64,000 bases of DNA, taken from Isoetes taiwanensis. Taxonomy: Eukaryota > Streptophyta > Lycopodiopsida > Isoetales > Isoetaceae. This document shows positions 1 to 11,049 of the stretch, piece by piece. Location of the stretch: positions 7,632,779-7,696,778 of the forward strand of contig JAJEKV010000059.1 of the NCBI GenBank assembly GCA_021234155.1, read 5' to 3'. Position 1 is the stretch's first letter, and every line of letters starts with the position of its first letter. The translations under genes were made by a program, and so were the position numbers. The notes below the pieces were generated by a model. The model had not been told where the DNA came from. It saw only the letters and a program-made list of their open reading frames with translations, and made no database searches.

Positions 1-840
1 TTTGATTAGATGTAACCAACTCGTTATATCGTCCCCAGATAAATGCAAGTTATGGGAAATAGACGTGACACTTATTTTTATTTACTCCCATTTGGCAGCA
101 TTGGTAGATCATGTTCTCTCGCTCTTCTCGGACCCATATTCTCATCTCAATTTCGAGGAGATGTGCCCTAGTTCAAATGGAAATCGTCACACGCTTCTTC
201 ATGGATGAATGTGTTGACAAATACTGCTCTGGACACCTGGCAAGTGTCATTGATCTATCTTTTATAATACGTTGTCTTTACCAACTCTAAAGCATTGACA
301 TTTCACAACTTACTAAAGCAAGCACGTGCCTAGGTAATGCTTGAGGCGATTGTGATCCTCGTTATTCTGCACCTATATGTAACCATGTTCCTTCACATTG
401 TATCTAGAGGACCAGATTGCTTGCTGCTCCTTTCAACATGCTTTTAGGCATTGTGCATGGCCATTATGTAGGCGAAGTGTTAAGAACTACTTGCATATCG
501 AAAAACGTAGGGGATAAATGATGCATTAAAGAATAGAATAGAATAGAATAGAATAATACCACGTTAATATGGTTTTTCTGCAACCAACATTATTTAAACA
601 TAAATGCAACGTTCTTTTGATGTAATAATGTTTTCCAAACATATTTTTCAGCCAAAGAATAATATTTTTCAGAAAGTTCTTATAAACAGATTTTCGGTTA
701 AAAGTTCTTGTTGGGACAATGGGATAGAGCTCTATGGCAAAAAGAAGCCTATCTGCAGCCTATTCTGTGACAAGAAGAAGATATTTTGGTTTGGACGTGC
801 CATCAGGAGGTTAAAGAGTGCAGACTTGTGAACTCCATGT
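1..840. other. AT-rich region without recognised gene
   Basis: No open frame here resembles a known protein. The longest frame, at the left edge (2-208, 68 codons), has no recognisable motif and could be the end of something outside the window. The stretch holds a short pentanucleotide array near 531-555 and otherwise unstructured AT-rich sequence. Confidence 0.5.
531..555. repeat. (GAATA)n microsatellite
   Basis: About five tandem copies of GAATA. Read on the minus strand this is (TATTC)n, the same pentamer that follows a LINE-type 3' end at 2990-3016 and 52212-52232. It could be the tail of another minus-strand insertion, but the GTGGACG motif that precedes the other two tails is absent. 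Confidence 0.7.
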
Positions 841-844
841 ATAA

Positions 845-1165
845 GGGCATAAGCATGCTACAGGTGTCCACTTTTGGAACCTGCCAAAGTACCTACACTG
901 GGTACTTTAGAAATGGGTACTGTTTTCTTATTCTTTTTATCAAAACTAATTCAAAAGTCCAAAATAAAAGTCAAAAGCATGTTAATGTTGAAGGCCAAGA
1001 TAAAGACAGTACTATTGGAGGTGAAAATGAATGAACCCAATTTAATACTTATTAGTTATTGAGCCATCATATAAGTACCCAGTACCTAGTATTGGGTACT
1101 TTTTTAGGTAGTTTTATGGTCCCTAAATAATACTTTTTAAGGTACACTGTAACATGCTTATGCCC
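845..1165. mobile_element. Tourist-like MITE, 321 bp
   Basis: The left end reads GGGCATAAGCATGCTACAGG and the right end, reverse-complemented, reads GGGCATAAGCATGTTACAGT. This gives terminal inverted repeats of roughly 25-29 bp with few mismatches. The direct repeat ATAA lies immediately outside both ends (841-844 and 1166-1169) and contains TAA. Ends starting with GGG and TAA-like target duplications are typical of PIF/Harbinger-derived Tourist MITEs. The interior repeats the motif GGGTACTT and encodes no transposase. Two short open frames inside it are not considered genes. Confidence 0.8.
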
Positions 1166-1199
1166 ATAAGCTAGTTCTTGATACTGATACTCTTCCTCC

Positions 1200-2030
1200 C
1201 TCTAATAAGTAGCCCCTTCAACTCCCTCCTCCTCAATGGCAGCAGATGTGGACTTGGGCATGGGATAAGCTACTTCATCCTAAAGTGGATGTACTTTGAA
1301 GCACAGTTTCATCAAATATGGAATATACAAGGTAAGTTGGAATAATTTTAATGTAAGGTTATTGGAGGGTTATGTACACCTCTATACTTATAGTAGGGTT
1401 ATATGTATTAAAAATGGTTATATATACATGTTTGAGGAGAAGGTTATGTATACCGTGTATGTTACTATTTACATATATATGCATATATGTGTACATGATA
1501 CTCAAATATATAACCAATCCTTCCAATGCATGGTTGGTGCAGGGTTATCCTAAATTGGAAGGGTTCCAATGAAAGGGTTATATATACCCATATAATGGTA
1601 TACATATACCATTTTATACATTATCTATCTTTAATATATAAAATACATATACATAAGTATCAACCATGCATAAGACGCTTACCATATGCCATTATAGCCT
1701 CCTCTATGTCATTTGTTCCAACATCTGCAACAAGAAGAAGAGGATGGAAATATATTATGAATTATACACAACCAGACTTTCTGGACCACAAGCATACTAT
1801 GGATGGTGTATCTTTTCAATGGCATATCACAAACCACAATTTCTTTATTCACATAATAGGAAGACATCTTGCATGGTTGGAAAAGGTCATTTGTGGGTTC
1901 ATGTCATCAAATCTTCTAAATGGCATAGTTGGTCCATTTAATATGGATCTATTATGGCAATTAGATGATGTCATATAATAGAGTGTCATCCATATTTAAA
2001 GCTAAATGGAATGGTCAAGTATCTTTGTTG
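1200..2030. other. AT-rich intergenic DNA
   Basis: Contains scattered GGTTAT motifs at 1355-1450 and TATA-rich stretches near 1470-1640. The open frames are short, overlap one another and have biased composition. No recognisable gene. Confidence 0.4.
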
Positions 2031-2039
2031 GAGTTATAT

Positions 2040-2300
2040 AGCCTAAATATGGATGAAGGTTGCATTTCAATAGAGCTTAAATGGCGCAACGGCCTATTTC
2101 AAGCTAAATGAAGCTAGGGAACTATTTAAATGGCGCACATGCTCCATTTAGCTTAATGGAGAAAAAGTAACTCCATTGAATTTTGGCTCCATTTAAGCTA
2201 AATGGAGTTTATGCCCATTTTGATGGTAATTTCAACTTGAAATGAGGGTCGTCGCACCATTTAAAGCTCTATTTGAACTCAACTTTCAGCTTTATTTAAG
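2040..2300. repeat. Cluster of AGCTAAATGGA-type short inverted motifs
   Basis: Variants of CTCCATTTAAGCTAAATGGAG occur several times in direct and inverted orientation (for example around 2142-2161 and 2188-2208). Each can fold on itself. This may be the remnant of a small foldback element. No coding potential was seen. Confidence 0.5.
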
Positions 2301-2871
2301 CTATATTTTAACTCAAAAAACCTGGATACCATTTACATATATTAGCTCTATGAGATGGGCCAGATCTTTTATTTATATTATTATATCTAATTGGTATCAG
2401 TTCAATTGTATACTATCAATGCACATTAAGTAGTGGCATAGCGAAGTTGCCAATTTATCCACAAGTCGATTCAACAAATATAACAATTTCAACAAGATCT
2501 GCATGCGCCTAAGATAAACTCAATGTAAGCACAGAGGCAAACTCAACGAGATCAATTGCCATCTAATTTACCAAGATCAACACAATGTGGAGGCGGCAGA
2601 GGCGATGGAGGCAGGCTCAAGAATAAAAGCCAAATAGCATCCTTCCCAAAGAAATTGTACAGTCCACATTGAAGGGTTTTTGAATTTTGAACGTGGAATA
2701 TTGGGGGGAACTCATATTTTGAATTTTAAATCACGGGCAGGATTTTGAGGGGGAAATTTAAATATGGAAGGAGATCTAAAATTCAAATTTGAAAGTGCAA
2801 AAAGCGGGGCCTGGATTTTATTCGTTTCTTCTCCTCCTCCACCATTCCCTGCCCACTCCCTGCCCCACTTC

Positions 2872-3141
2872 AGCTATTACATTTGCATCTACCTCATCCC
2901 CTCCATCGCCTTCTGACTCCTGTAGTACTTCCTCCTCTAGCGCCTCCTCTAGGATTGTATGGGTCCCATGACCTATTGGTCTCCGTGGACGTTAAAAAAA
3001 CTATTCTATTCTATTCCTCCTCCACCCCTCTACGGCTCCCCTGCTCCTCCAGCTCCTCCTCCACTGTTATATTTGCATCTACCTCATCCCCTCCATCACC
3101 TTCCGACTCCTATAATGCTTCTTCCTTTAGTGCCACCTCTG
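2872..3141 (+). repeat. Duplicated Ser/Pro-coding block split by a LINE tail
   Basis: A block of about 77 bp at 2876-2952 recurs at 3065-3141 with minor changes. Both copies can encode a Ser/Pro-rich stretch. The DNA between them (about 2953-3016) contains a LINE-type 3' tail, so the second copy may be an older tandem duplicate into which the tail was inserted. Whether the Ser-rich frame is part of a protein is unknown. Confidence 0.6.
2957..3016 (+). mobile_element. LINE-family 3' end with (CTATT)n tail
   Basis: The sequence TATGGGTCCCATGACC, then ATTGGTCTCCGTGGACG and TTAAAAAAA, precedes a (CTATT)n run. The same block occurs on the minus strand at 54276-54320, at the 3' end of the GC-rich LINE there, with only a few mismatches. 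This copy is therefore read as a severely 5'-truncated insertion of that family or of a SINE that borrows its tail. Confidence 0.7.
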
Positions 3142-3379
3142 GTGCCTTCTTTTTTTACAACATTTGATCCCTAGCCAATACCTTATACAATTGGAATGCA
3201 TATTATATGGTCGATTGTGCCCCCGCTTCTCTAAGATCTGGGCCTTCCACAGTCTGCTGTCATGCTTCCAATACAAGATCATGTGTTCTTGCAGAGTCTA
3301 GTAGGAATAAGAGGATAAATAAAAATAGAAACATCTAGAATCTTATAGGTTTTTCCAAATAGCCAATACAGGTCAAGGT

Positions 3380-3690
3380 TCCTAGAGATGGTTACAGATT
3401 CTCAAATTCTCACATGGTTACAGATCCTCAAATCGCGTCAGATCCGCTTCAGATGTCATGGCCTGAGATCCAATCGCGCCCAAGGGGGGAGGAAAGTGAC
3501 GAAGTCGGGGAAACTGGATAAAGGCAAGAAACTGGAAATTAGCTCAGCCAATAGGACGAGGATACCAGGATTGCAATCTCAGCCATCCACCTTGGCCAAC
3601 ATCTGTGCCATCCATTCCATCACTTCAACCAATAGGATTACACTACGGGGATTGCAATCTTGGCCGTCTATATCGGCCAAAATCTAGGCC
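3380..3690 (+). repeat. Short imperfect tandem duplications
   Basis: A block near 3388-3430 repeats GGTTACAGAT-TCTCAAAT. A block of about 85-90 bp starting near 3565 recurs near 3650, with GGATTGCAATCT as the shared core. Two CCAATAGGA motifs are present (3547 and 3639 regions). They match CCAAT-box sequence but no downstream gene supports promoter use. Confidence 0.5.
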
Positions 3691-4605
3691 GGCCATCTCG
3701 GCACTACATATATCAATCTTTAAAATTTAATTTTTGACATGTGATAACATGTTGCATTATTTTTTACAGGGGTATCGTTCCCTATGGGTTCTGCTATATT
3801 CGGGCCATATGGCCATGGCCAATTGAGAAATAATAGCATAATCACAAACAAGGTACTCAGGCAAAAATTATGAAATGGAAGGAGGAATGTGAAAATTATA
3901 GAGCAACGATCCATTTCACATTTCTACAGGAGGCAAAGGTTGTGATGAAATTAATGGTTAAATTTCAACAATGAAAATATTTCTTTTTTGCATATACACA
4001 TGGATGAATTTGTATGCCACAGCTTAGGATCTTTCTAGACCTTATTTGCTTAAAATCATCCAAATTTAGACTCTATTTGTTTGGGATCTAATCTTCGTTG
4101 AAGAATGATATGCTTTAGAAGATGCCATGCATAAACAACTTTTTTTAAAACTATGGATTAATATCTGGAACTGACCAGTTAAAATTCTAATCTGCGAAGA
4201 AAAGAAAAAATAAAAAGGAAGTAGAGCAAAAGTACATGTAAGTCTTTCTTGGAGCTTGAAAAATACTTGCCAAGACCAAGACAGAGCACCGTAAGCTTGC
4301 CAAGAAATTTAGAAAACAGTGAAATACATATAGACTACATTAGCTGCAGACTATGATTTGACATCACGACATAAGCTGTCGGATTGGCAAGCCTTACACA
4401 TGCAATTAAGCGTTTTCCAGAACCCTTGTGATTCAGAATCAGATGGATTGAGCGACTAGCACCTATGCATGCTTGTCGAACAAAATAAGAAAAAACGACG
4501 TTTATAGAAAAAAGATTTGCTTTTGTAAGTTCGAATTGACACTTTTATCTTATCGGACTCTTGTGTGTAAAGAGTGAGTGCTGATATCCTTACCTTTCTT
4601 TCTAC

Positions 4606-5050
4606 ATGTCATGCCAAGTAAGCAAGGCCACCTTTTGACTACGCCAAAAATAAAAAAATGTGCAACTTTGGTTTTCCATGGGGTGATGTGGCAATTTTTT
4701 GGTGACACGGCAAGATATTGGGGGATGTAGACATGATGATGACTCTATGCAAACTCTCAGGCGTCTTTATCTCCATCTCTATGCAAAAAACATAGGGTTC
4801 ATGTTATGGGCTGCTTCCCTTGCCATAAGTGGCCAGGACTTGACAGCCCATGCCTTTACCCTTGTGGCACCAACAAACAGCATAAAAAAGATGATGTGGC
4901 ACTCCAAGTCGTAACATGGCATGCTAAGTAAGCAAGGTTAAGTTTTGACTAGGCCAAAAATGAAAAGATGGCCGTCTTTGGTCTTTTCATTGGGTGATGT
5001 TGACAAATTTTGGGTGACATGTCTAGATGGTGGTGGTGTGAACATGATGA
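4606..5050 (+). repeat. Direct duplication of about 137 bp
   Basis: 4606-4743 and 4914-5050 are diverged copies sharing AAGTAAGCAAGG, TTTTGACTA and GGGTGATGT blocks. They lie about 308 bp apart with unrelated DNA between. No gene is encoded. Confidence 0.65.
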
Positions 5051-5249
5051 CTAGGACTTTATGCATTGGAATTTTTGGTAGAGGAGTTTTGGCGAGGGAT
5101 AAAATTGAAGGATCTTGAAGAACTTAAAGCACTGGCACCCTTCTCCAAGTCGAACAAGGCCAGGACTTTGTGTGGCTGCCTCACCAGAGGGGAGAGGCCC
5201 GACCCATGAGACGAACCCAAGAAAGATTGTCGAGGCAGCCTTTCCTGAC

Positions 5250-8200
5250 AGTGCTCCCCCGGGAGGCCGTATGCTAATGCCCCACCTCCCAAAGCTCGAT
5301 TTCTTGATCCGTCCGTTGAATCCTCCTTTCAAGGACCAGGCTTCGAGTAGGTTAAAAAAAAATCAAAGATCGGTGCTGGAGAACTTATCAAACCGCGAAG
5401 CTTCCTGGGGGCGACCATATAGAAACCCAAGTATTTTATCATTTGGGAAGTACAGAGGCTCCAAAATGGCGAAATTACCCTAGCGACCAAGTTACACGGT
5501 CATTTTTTACAAGGAAAGAAACACGAACGCTCGACATGGCATTGTTCCGGAGCCACGTCCTAGGCCAATTGACTATGAACGTGTTGGACATGAGCTACTT
5601 TGGCGCTTCTTGGAGAAACGGTGGTCTTCTACCCATGAAACTTGGTCCCTAGGGTAATGTCGACGTTCTGAGTCCATTGGCAGAGCCACTTCACAGTTCC
5701 GAAGTGGGTGAGCCGCTCGTCTGTTGCCAGGGGCCTTTGGGAGAGGACTTTTGGGGCGAGCTGCTTCCGGAAGGTTTTAAGGGTCCGTCTCTTCTGGCAT
5801 CAACACCCTCCCTCTACATAATGACATTATGCAAGATCCTGGTCAATTCTGACTAGGATATGGCAGAAGAAACGTAAATACTGTGTGTTGCTAGGTTATT
5901 GAAGGGTTTATGTTATGGAGGTTGAGTTTTGGTCGTTTGCACTTGGTACATGGTCGAGAAGCTGCAGTTGAAGACGCGAAGCAATAGGAATTGATGGAAT
6001 GGGGTTTGGATCTATTCTCCTCCTGCACTTAAAAGTCAAGAGCCACTTTTGCAGTAGCAAGACATTGTTTGGGATATTCTCGACGACAAATAGATCTGAA
6101 CCCCATTTTTTCAGTAGCCATAGCACTGCATGCATGTTTAGATGGTGCACTAAGCTATCCATAAAAACAACCATGTTTCAGCCTCCGAAACGTAAACCTT
6201 ATGTGTCGCTAGGTTCTTGAAGGGTTTACGTTTTGGAGGTCGAGTTTTGGTCTGTTACACTTGGGACGTAGATGAGAAGTCGCAGTAAAGAGCAATTAAA
6301 AGTCAAGAGCTGCCTGCAGTAGCAAGACATTGTTTGGGATCGTTATAGATGGCCGATAGATCCGAACCCCATATTTTCAATTTGCCATGGCTCTGCATGC
6401 ATGTTTAGAGATGGTGCATTGTTATCTATGAAAAGGACAATGTTTCAATCTCCAAAATGTAAAACCCTATGAGCTGCTAGGTTCTTGAAAGGTTTACATT
6501 TCGGAGGTCGCATTTTGGTCTTTTACATTTAGACCACATGCTTTGATATGGGTAAGGCATGTTAGAACCTCCAAGTTGCTTAAGGCAACCAATCTTTATG
6601 CAAAATTTACAAAATGACATTATTACATTAGGATCCCTAAAGCAAAATGAGGTAGTTGCACTCAGATACTAATATCTCGAGCCATGCTGATCTTTTTAAA
6701 ATGATTTTTGGAGGAACAACAAGATAAAAGTTGTGGTGAGATGTATAATAAAGCTTGGCTCAATTTGGATCTGGGATGTTTGAGAAAATCGCGTTCAAAA
6801 TTGGAAAAAAAATTGATTAGTGCACTTCCCTGAGACAGAAAACGGACTGCACACTCAAATGATAATATCTTGAATTTTACTAAACATTTTTGGATGATTT
6901 TTAAAATTACTATCAAAGAAAATTTGTAGGAACATGTTGAAAAAAAGTTGGCCTGATCTAGAGCTGAGATGATGGAGAAAAATGAGTTCAAAGTGGATCA
7001 AAAATTCTGTCAGCGAACTGTCACAAAAAACCAGCAAGCAGTTTCCTGAATCTCGAGCTTTACAAGGGTTTCTTTTCATGATTTCAACTGCCACATGTCT
7101 AAAATAGGGCCTTAGATCATGTGCAGGGTCAATAATTCCATTTGGACACTTCTATTAAAGATAATATGCATAAATTAGCTCTTGACCTCTAATTGCCACA
7201 GTGGGAGGAGAATAGATCCAAATCCCATTCCGTCAGTTCCTATTGCTTTGTGTCTTCAACTGCAACTTCTCAACCACATCCCAAGTGCAAACGACCAAAA
7301 CTCGACCTCCATAATGTAAACCCTACAATAACCTGGCAACACACACGATTTATGTTCGGGAGGCCGAAACGTAGTTGTTTTCATAGATAACTAGGTGCAC
7401 TATCTCTAAACGTGCATGCAGCAACGTGGCCACTAAAATAATAGAGTTTGGATCTATCGGTCATCCTGAACGATCCCAAACAACCTTGCTACTGCAAAAG
7501 GCGCTCTTGACTTCTAATTGCCACATTGGGCGGAGGATAAATCTAAACCCCATTCCGTCAGTTCCGATTGCTTCGCATTTCCAACTGCAGTTCTCGATCA
7601 TGTCTCAAGTGAAAACGACCAAAACTTAACCTCCCTAATGTAAACCCTACAGTAACCTAGCAACACACATGGTTTATGTTTCGGAGGCCATATCCTAGTC
7701 AGATTCGAACAGGACTTTGCGCCATATCATCATGTAGAGGGAGAGCATTGATGCCAGAAGAAGGACCCTTAAAATCCCCCGAAGCAACTCGCCCCAAAAA
7801 TCCTCTCCTGAAGGCCCCTGGCCATGGACGAGCAACTCTCATTGCGGAAATGTCAATTGGCTCTGCGAATGGACTCGGAATATCGACATTACTCTAAAGA
7901 CCAAGTTTCATGGGCAGAAGATCACTCCTTCTCCAAGAAGCGCTAAAGTAGCTCATATCCAACAGATTTTTAGTCAATTGGATTAGGAGGTCGCTGTGGA
8001 ATACTGCCATTTAGAGTGTTCATGTTTCTTTCATTGCCAAAACTGACTATATAATGTGGTCTCTAGGGTAATTTTGCCATTTCGGACGATATGGGAAAGT
8101 CAAATCACCATTCCGGAGCCTCTATATTGCCTGAACGACGAAACACTTGTGTTTTTACACGGTCTCTCGCAGGACGCTTCACGGTTTGATAAGTTCTCCT

Positions 8201-8312
8201 GGACCGATCTTGGATTTTTTTGCACCTGCTCGAAGTAGGATCCGGGAATGGTGGATTCAACAGTTGGATAGGAGGGGGGCATCAGCATATGGCCTCCCGG
8301 AAAGAGAGGGGG
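5250..8312. mobile_element. Large foldback element, ~3.06 kb
   Basis: The left arm (about 5250-6545) is matched in inverted orientation by the right arm (about 7160-8312), with a loop of about 600 bp. Matching landmarks are GGGAGGCCGTATGCTGATGC-like outer ends (5258 region and 8280-8300), a block containing GGAGAACTTATCAAACC (5377 region; complement near 8190), the AGGATATGG/CCATATCCTAG block (5850; 7690), and GGAGGTCGAGTTTTGGTC (6230; complement near 7300). The arms also contain tandem subunits of about 300 bp. No transposase is visible in arms or loop, so this is a non-autonomous foldback or an inverted duplication. Confidence 0.85.
6655..7095 (+). repeat. Dispersed ~190-bp repeat in the foldback loop
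   Basis: Two diverged units of about 190 bp each start with a CTGCACACTCAAATGATAAT-like sequence (6660 and 6848). Related fragments occur at 10805-10990 (CACACTCAAATGATGATATC) and 21655-21780 (AAATTTTCTGTCAATGAACT, like 6995-7020). The family is therefore dispersed at least three times in the window. Open frames on the minus strand here are Phe/Leu-rich and not considered genes. Confidence 0.65.
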
Positions 8313-8346
8313 AGGGGGAGGGGGAGAGGGAGAGGGAAAGAGAGAA
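8306..8346 (+). repeat. Purine tract (GGGGGA/GAGAGGG)n
   Basis: An almost pure purine run sits exactly between the right end of the foldback and the first unit of the 19-bp satellite. It is a junction marker and a possible non-B DNA site. Confidence 0.8.
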
Positions 8347-8360
8347 TGTTGAAGACTAGG

Positions 8361-10786
8361 TGGCATATTTGAGCCACCTTGGCATGTTGGAGCCTAGGTA
8401 CCATGTTTGAGCCACCTTAGCATGTTGGAGCCTAGGTGGCATGTTGGAGCCACCTTGGCATGTTGGACCCTAGGTGGCATGTTGGAGCCACCTTGGCATG
8501 TTGGAGCCCGCGTGACATGTTGGAGCCTAGGTGGCATGTTGGAGCCGGCGTGGCATGTTGGAGCCACCTTGGCATGTTTGAGCCTAGCTGGCGTGTTCGA
8601 GCCCGCGTGGCATGTTGGAGCCACCTTCGCATGTTTGAGCGTAGGTGGCATGTTAGAGCCCGCGTGGCATGTTTGAGCCACCTTGGCATGTTTGAGCCTA
8701 GGTGGCATGTTGGAGTCTAGGTGGCATGTTTGAGCCACCTTGGCAAGTTGGAGCCTAGGTGGCATGTTGGAGCCCGGCGTGGCATGTTTCAGCCACCTTG
8801 GCATGTTGAAGCCTAGGTGGCATGTTGGAGCATAGGTGGCATGTTTGAGCCACCTTGGCATGTGTGGAGCCTGCGTGGCATGTTGGAGCTACCTAGGTTG
8901 CATGTTGGAGCCTAGGTGGCATGTTGGAGCTCGCATGGCATGTTTGAGCCACCTTGGCATGTTGGAGCCTAGGTGGCATGTTAGAGCCCGCGTGGCATGT
9001 TTGAGCCACCTTGGCATGTTTTAGCCTAGGTGGCATGTTGGAGCCCAGGTGGCATGTTGGAGCCACCTTGGCATGTGAGCCACCTTGGCATGTTGGAGCT
9101 CGCGTGGCATGTTTGAGCTTGGTGGCATGTTTGAGCCAACTTAGCATGTTGGAGCCCACATGGCATGTTTGAGCCACCTTGGCATGTTGGAACTTGTGTG
9201 GCATGTTGAGCCCATGTGGCATGTTAGAGCCACCTTGGCATGTTTGCGCCACCTTGGCATGTTAGAGCCTAGGTGGCATGTTTGGCGACCTTGATGTTTG
9301 AGCCTAGGTGGCATGTTGGAGCCGCGTGGCATGTTTGAGCCCACGTGGCATGTTTGAGTTTAGGTGGCATGTTGGAGCCTAGGTGGCATGTTTGAACCAC
9401 CTTGCATGTTGGAGCCTAGATGGCATGTTGGAACCATGGGGGCATGTTTGAGCCACCTTGGCATGTTGGAGCCTAGGTGGCATGTTGGAGTCCACGTGGC
9501 ATGTTTGAGCTACCTTGGCATGTTTGAGCCACCTTGGCCTGCTGGAGCCTATTTGGCATGGAGCCCATGTGGCATGTTTGAGCCAACTTGGCATGTTTGA
9601 GCCTAGGTGGCATGTTGGAGCCCACGTGGCATGTTAGATACCGTGTGGCATGTTGGAGCTACCTTGGCATGTTGGAGCCACCTTGGTGGCATGTTTGAGC
9701 CTAGGTGGCATGTTGGAGCCGGCGCATGTTGGAGCCCACGCGGCATGTTTGAGCCACCTTGGCATGTTAGAGCCTAGTTGGCATGTTGGAGCCCGCATGG
9801 CATGTTTGAGCCTAGGTAGCATGTTGGAGCCTAGGTGGCATGTTGAAGCCCGTGGCATGTTGGAGCCTAGTTGGCATGTTTGAGCCACCATGGCATGTTT
9901 GAGCCTAGGTCGCATGTTCGAGCCACCTTGGCATGTTTGAGCCCAGGTGGCATGTTTGAGCCACCTTGCCATGTTGGAGCCTAGGTGACATGTCGGAGCC
10001 CGCATGGCATGTTTCATCCACCTTGCCATGTTGGATCCTAGTGGCATGTTTGAGGCGCCTTGGCATGTTGGAGCCAGCGTAGCATGTTTGACCCACCTTG
10101 GCATATTGGAGCCAGCGTGGCATGTTTGAGCCAGCTTGGTATATTGGAGCCTTGGTGGCATGTTTGAGCCACCTTGGCATGTTGGAGGCCACATGGCATG
10201 TTTGAGACACCTTGTCATGTTGGAGCCCACATGGCATGTTTGAGCCACCTTGTCATGTTTGAGCCTATGTGGCATGTTGGAGCCCACGTGGCATGTTTGA
10301 GCCACCTTGGCATGTTTGCACCACCTTGGCATGTTTGAGCCTAGGTGGCATGTTTGAGCCACCTTGGCATGTTGGAGCCTAGGTGGCTTGTTGTGAGCCA
10401 CCTTGGCATGTTTGAGCCTAGGTGGCATCTGAAGCCCGCGTGGCATGTTTGAGCCTAGGTGGCATGTTTGAGTTTAGGTGGCACGTTGGAGCCTAGGTGG
10501 CATGTTTGAACCATCTTGCATGTTGGAGTCTAGGTGGCATGTTGGAACCACGTGACATGTTTGAGCCACCTTGCCATGTTTGAGCCACCTTGGCATGTTG
10601 GAGCCTAGGTGGCATGTTGGAGCCCACGTCGCATGTTTGAGCCACCTTGGCAAGTTGGAGCCTAGGTGTCATGTTGGAGCCTATGTGACATGTTTGAGCT
10701 ACCTTGGCATGTTTGAGCCTAAGTGGCCTGTTGGAGCCACCTTGGCATTTTTGAGCCTAGGTGGCATGTTTGAGCCAAGTGGACAG
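8361..10786. repeat. 19-bp minisatellite, ~125 units
   Basis: The unit is TGGCATGTT-(G/T)-GAGCC followed by four variable bases: mostly TAGG, ACCT, CGCG or CACG. One 19-bp step per unit over about 2.4 kb gives roughly 125 copies, with a few deletions. GCCACCT in one unit type is the reverse complement of AGGTGGC formed at TAGG units, so neighbouring units can pair. The array leaves long open frames on both strands (up to 270 codons on the minus strand) only because the unit lacks stops in several frames. These are not believed to be genes. Confidence 0.97.
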
Positions 10787-11040
10787 AAAATTTGGCTATT
10801 GCACATCCCTATGGCAGAAAAAGGTATGCACACTCAAATGATGATATCTTGAGTGTTTTTTAACTTTTCTGACTGATATTTGAAATAGTGACTATCAGGA
10901 AAAACTTATAGGAACACTAGTAATGGTACCTAGCATTGCTGGGCATAAGTTGAGAACTTATGTGGACGGAAACCTGTTCAGCTCTAACTCCTTTTCATAA
11001 ATCTAGAAACCAACCCCAGTGTTGGTGGGCTATAAAAAGT
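10787..11040 (+). repeat. Second copy of the dispersed repeat
   Basis: 10805-10990 shares CACACTCAAATGATGATATC and the following block with 6848-6960 in the foldback loop. A segment near 10916-10975 (ACTAGTAATGG, GGGCATAAGT, ATGTGGACGG) loosely resembles 18780-18830. No gene. Confidence 0.5.
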
Positions 11041-11049
11041 TTTTATGCA

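Noticed and set aside
1296-1978. Overlapping 85-150-codon frames
   Set aside because: AT-rich, Tyr/Ile-biased, overlapping in two frames, and without recognised motifs.
8394-10446. Long minus- and plus-strand open frames (up to 270 codons) in the 8.4-10.4 kb region
   Set aside because: They are translations of the 19-bp satellite, open on both strands because the unit lacks stops; the peptide repeats every 19 residues.
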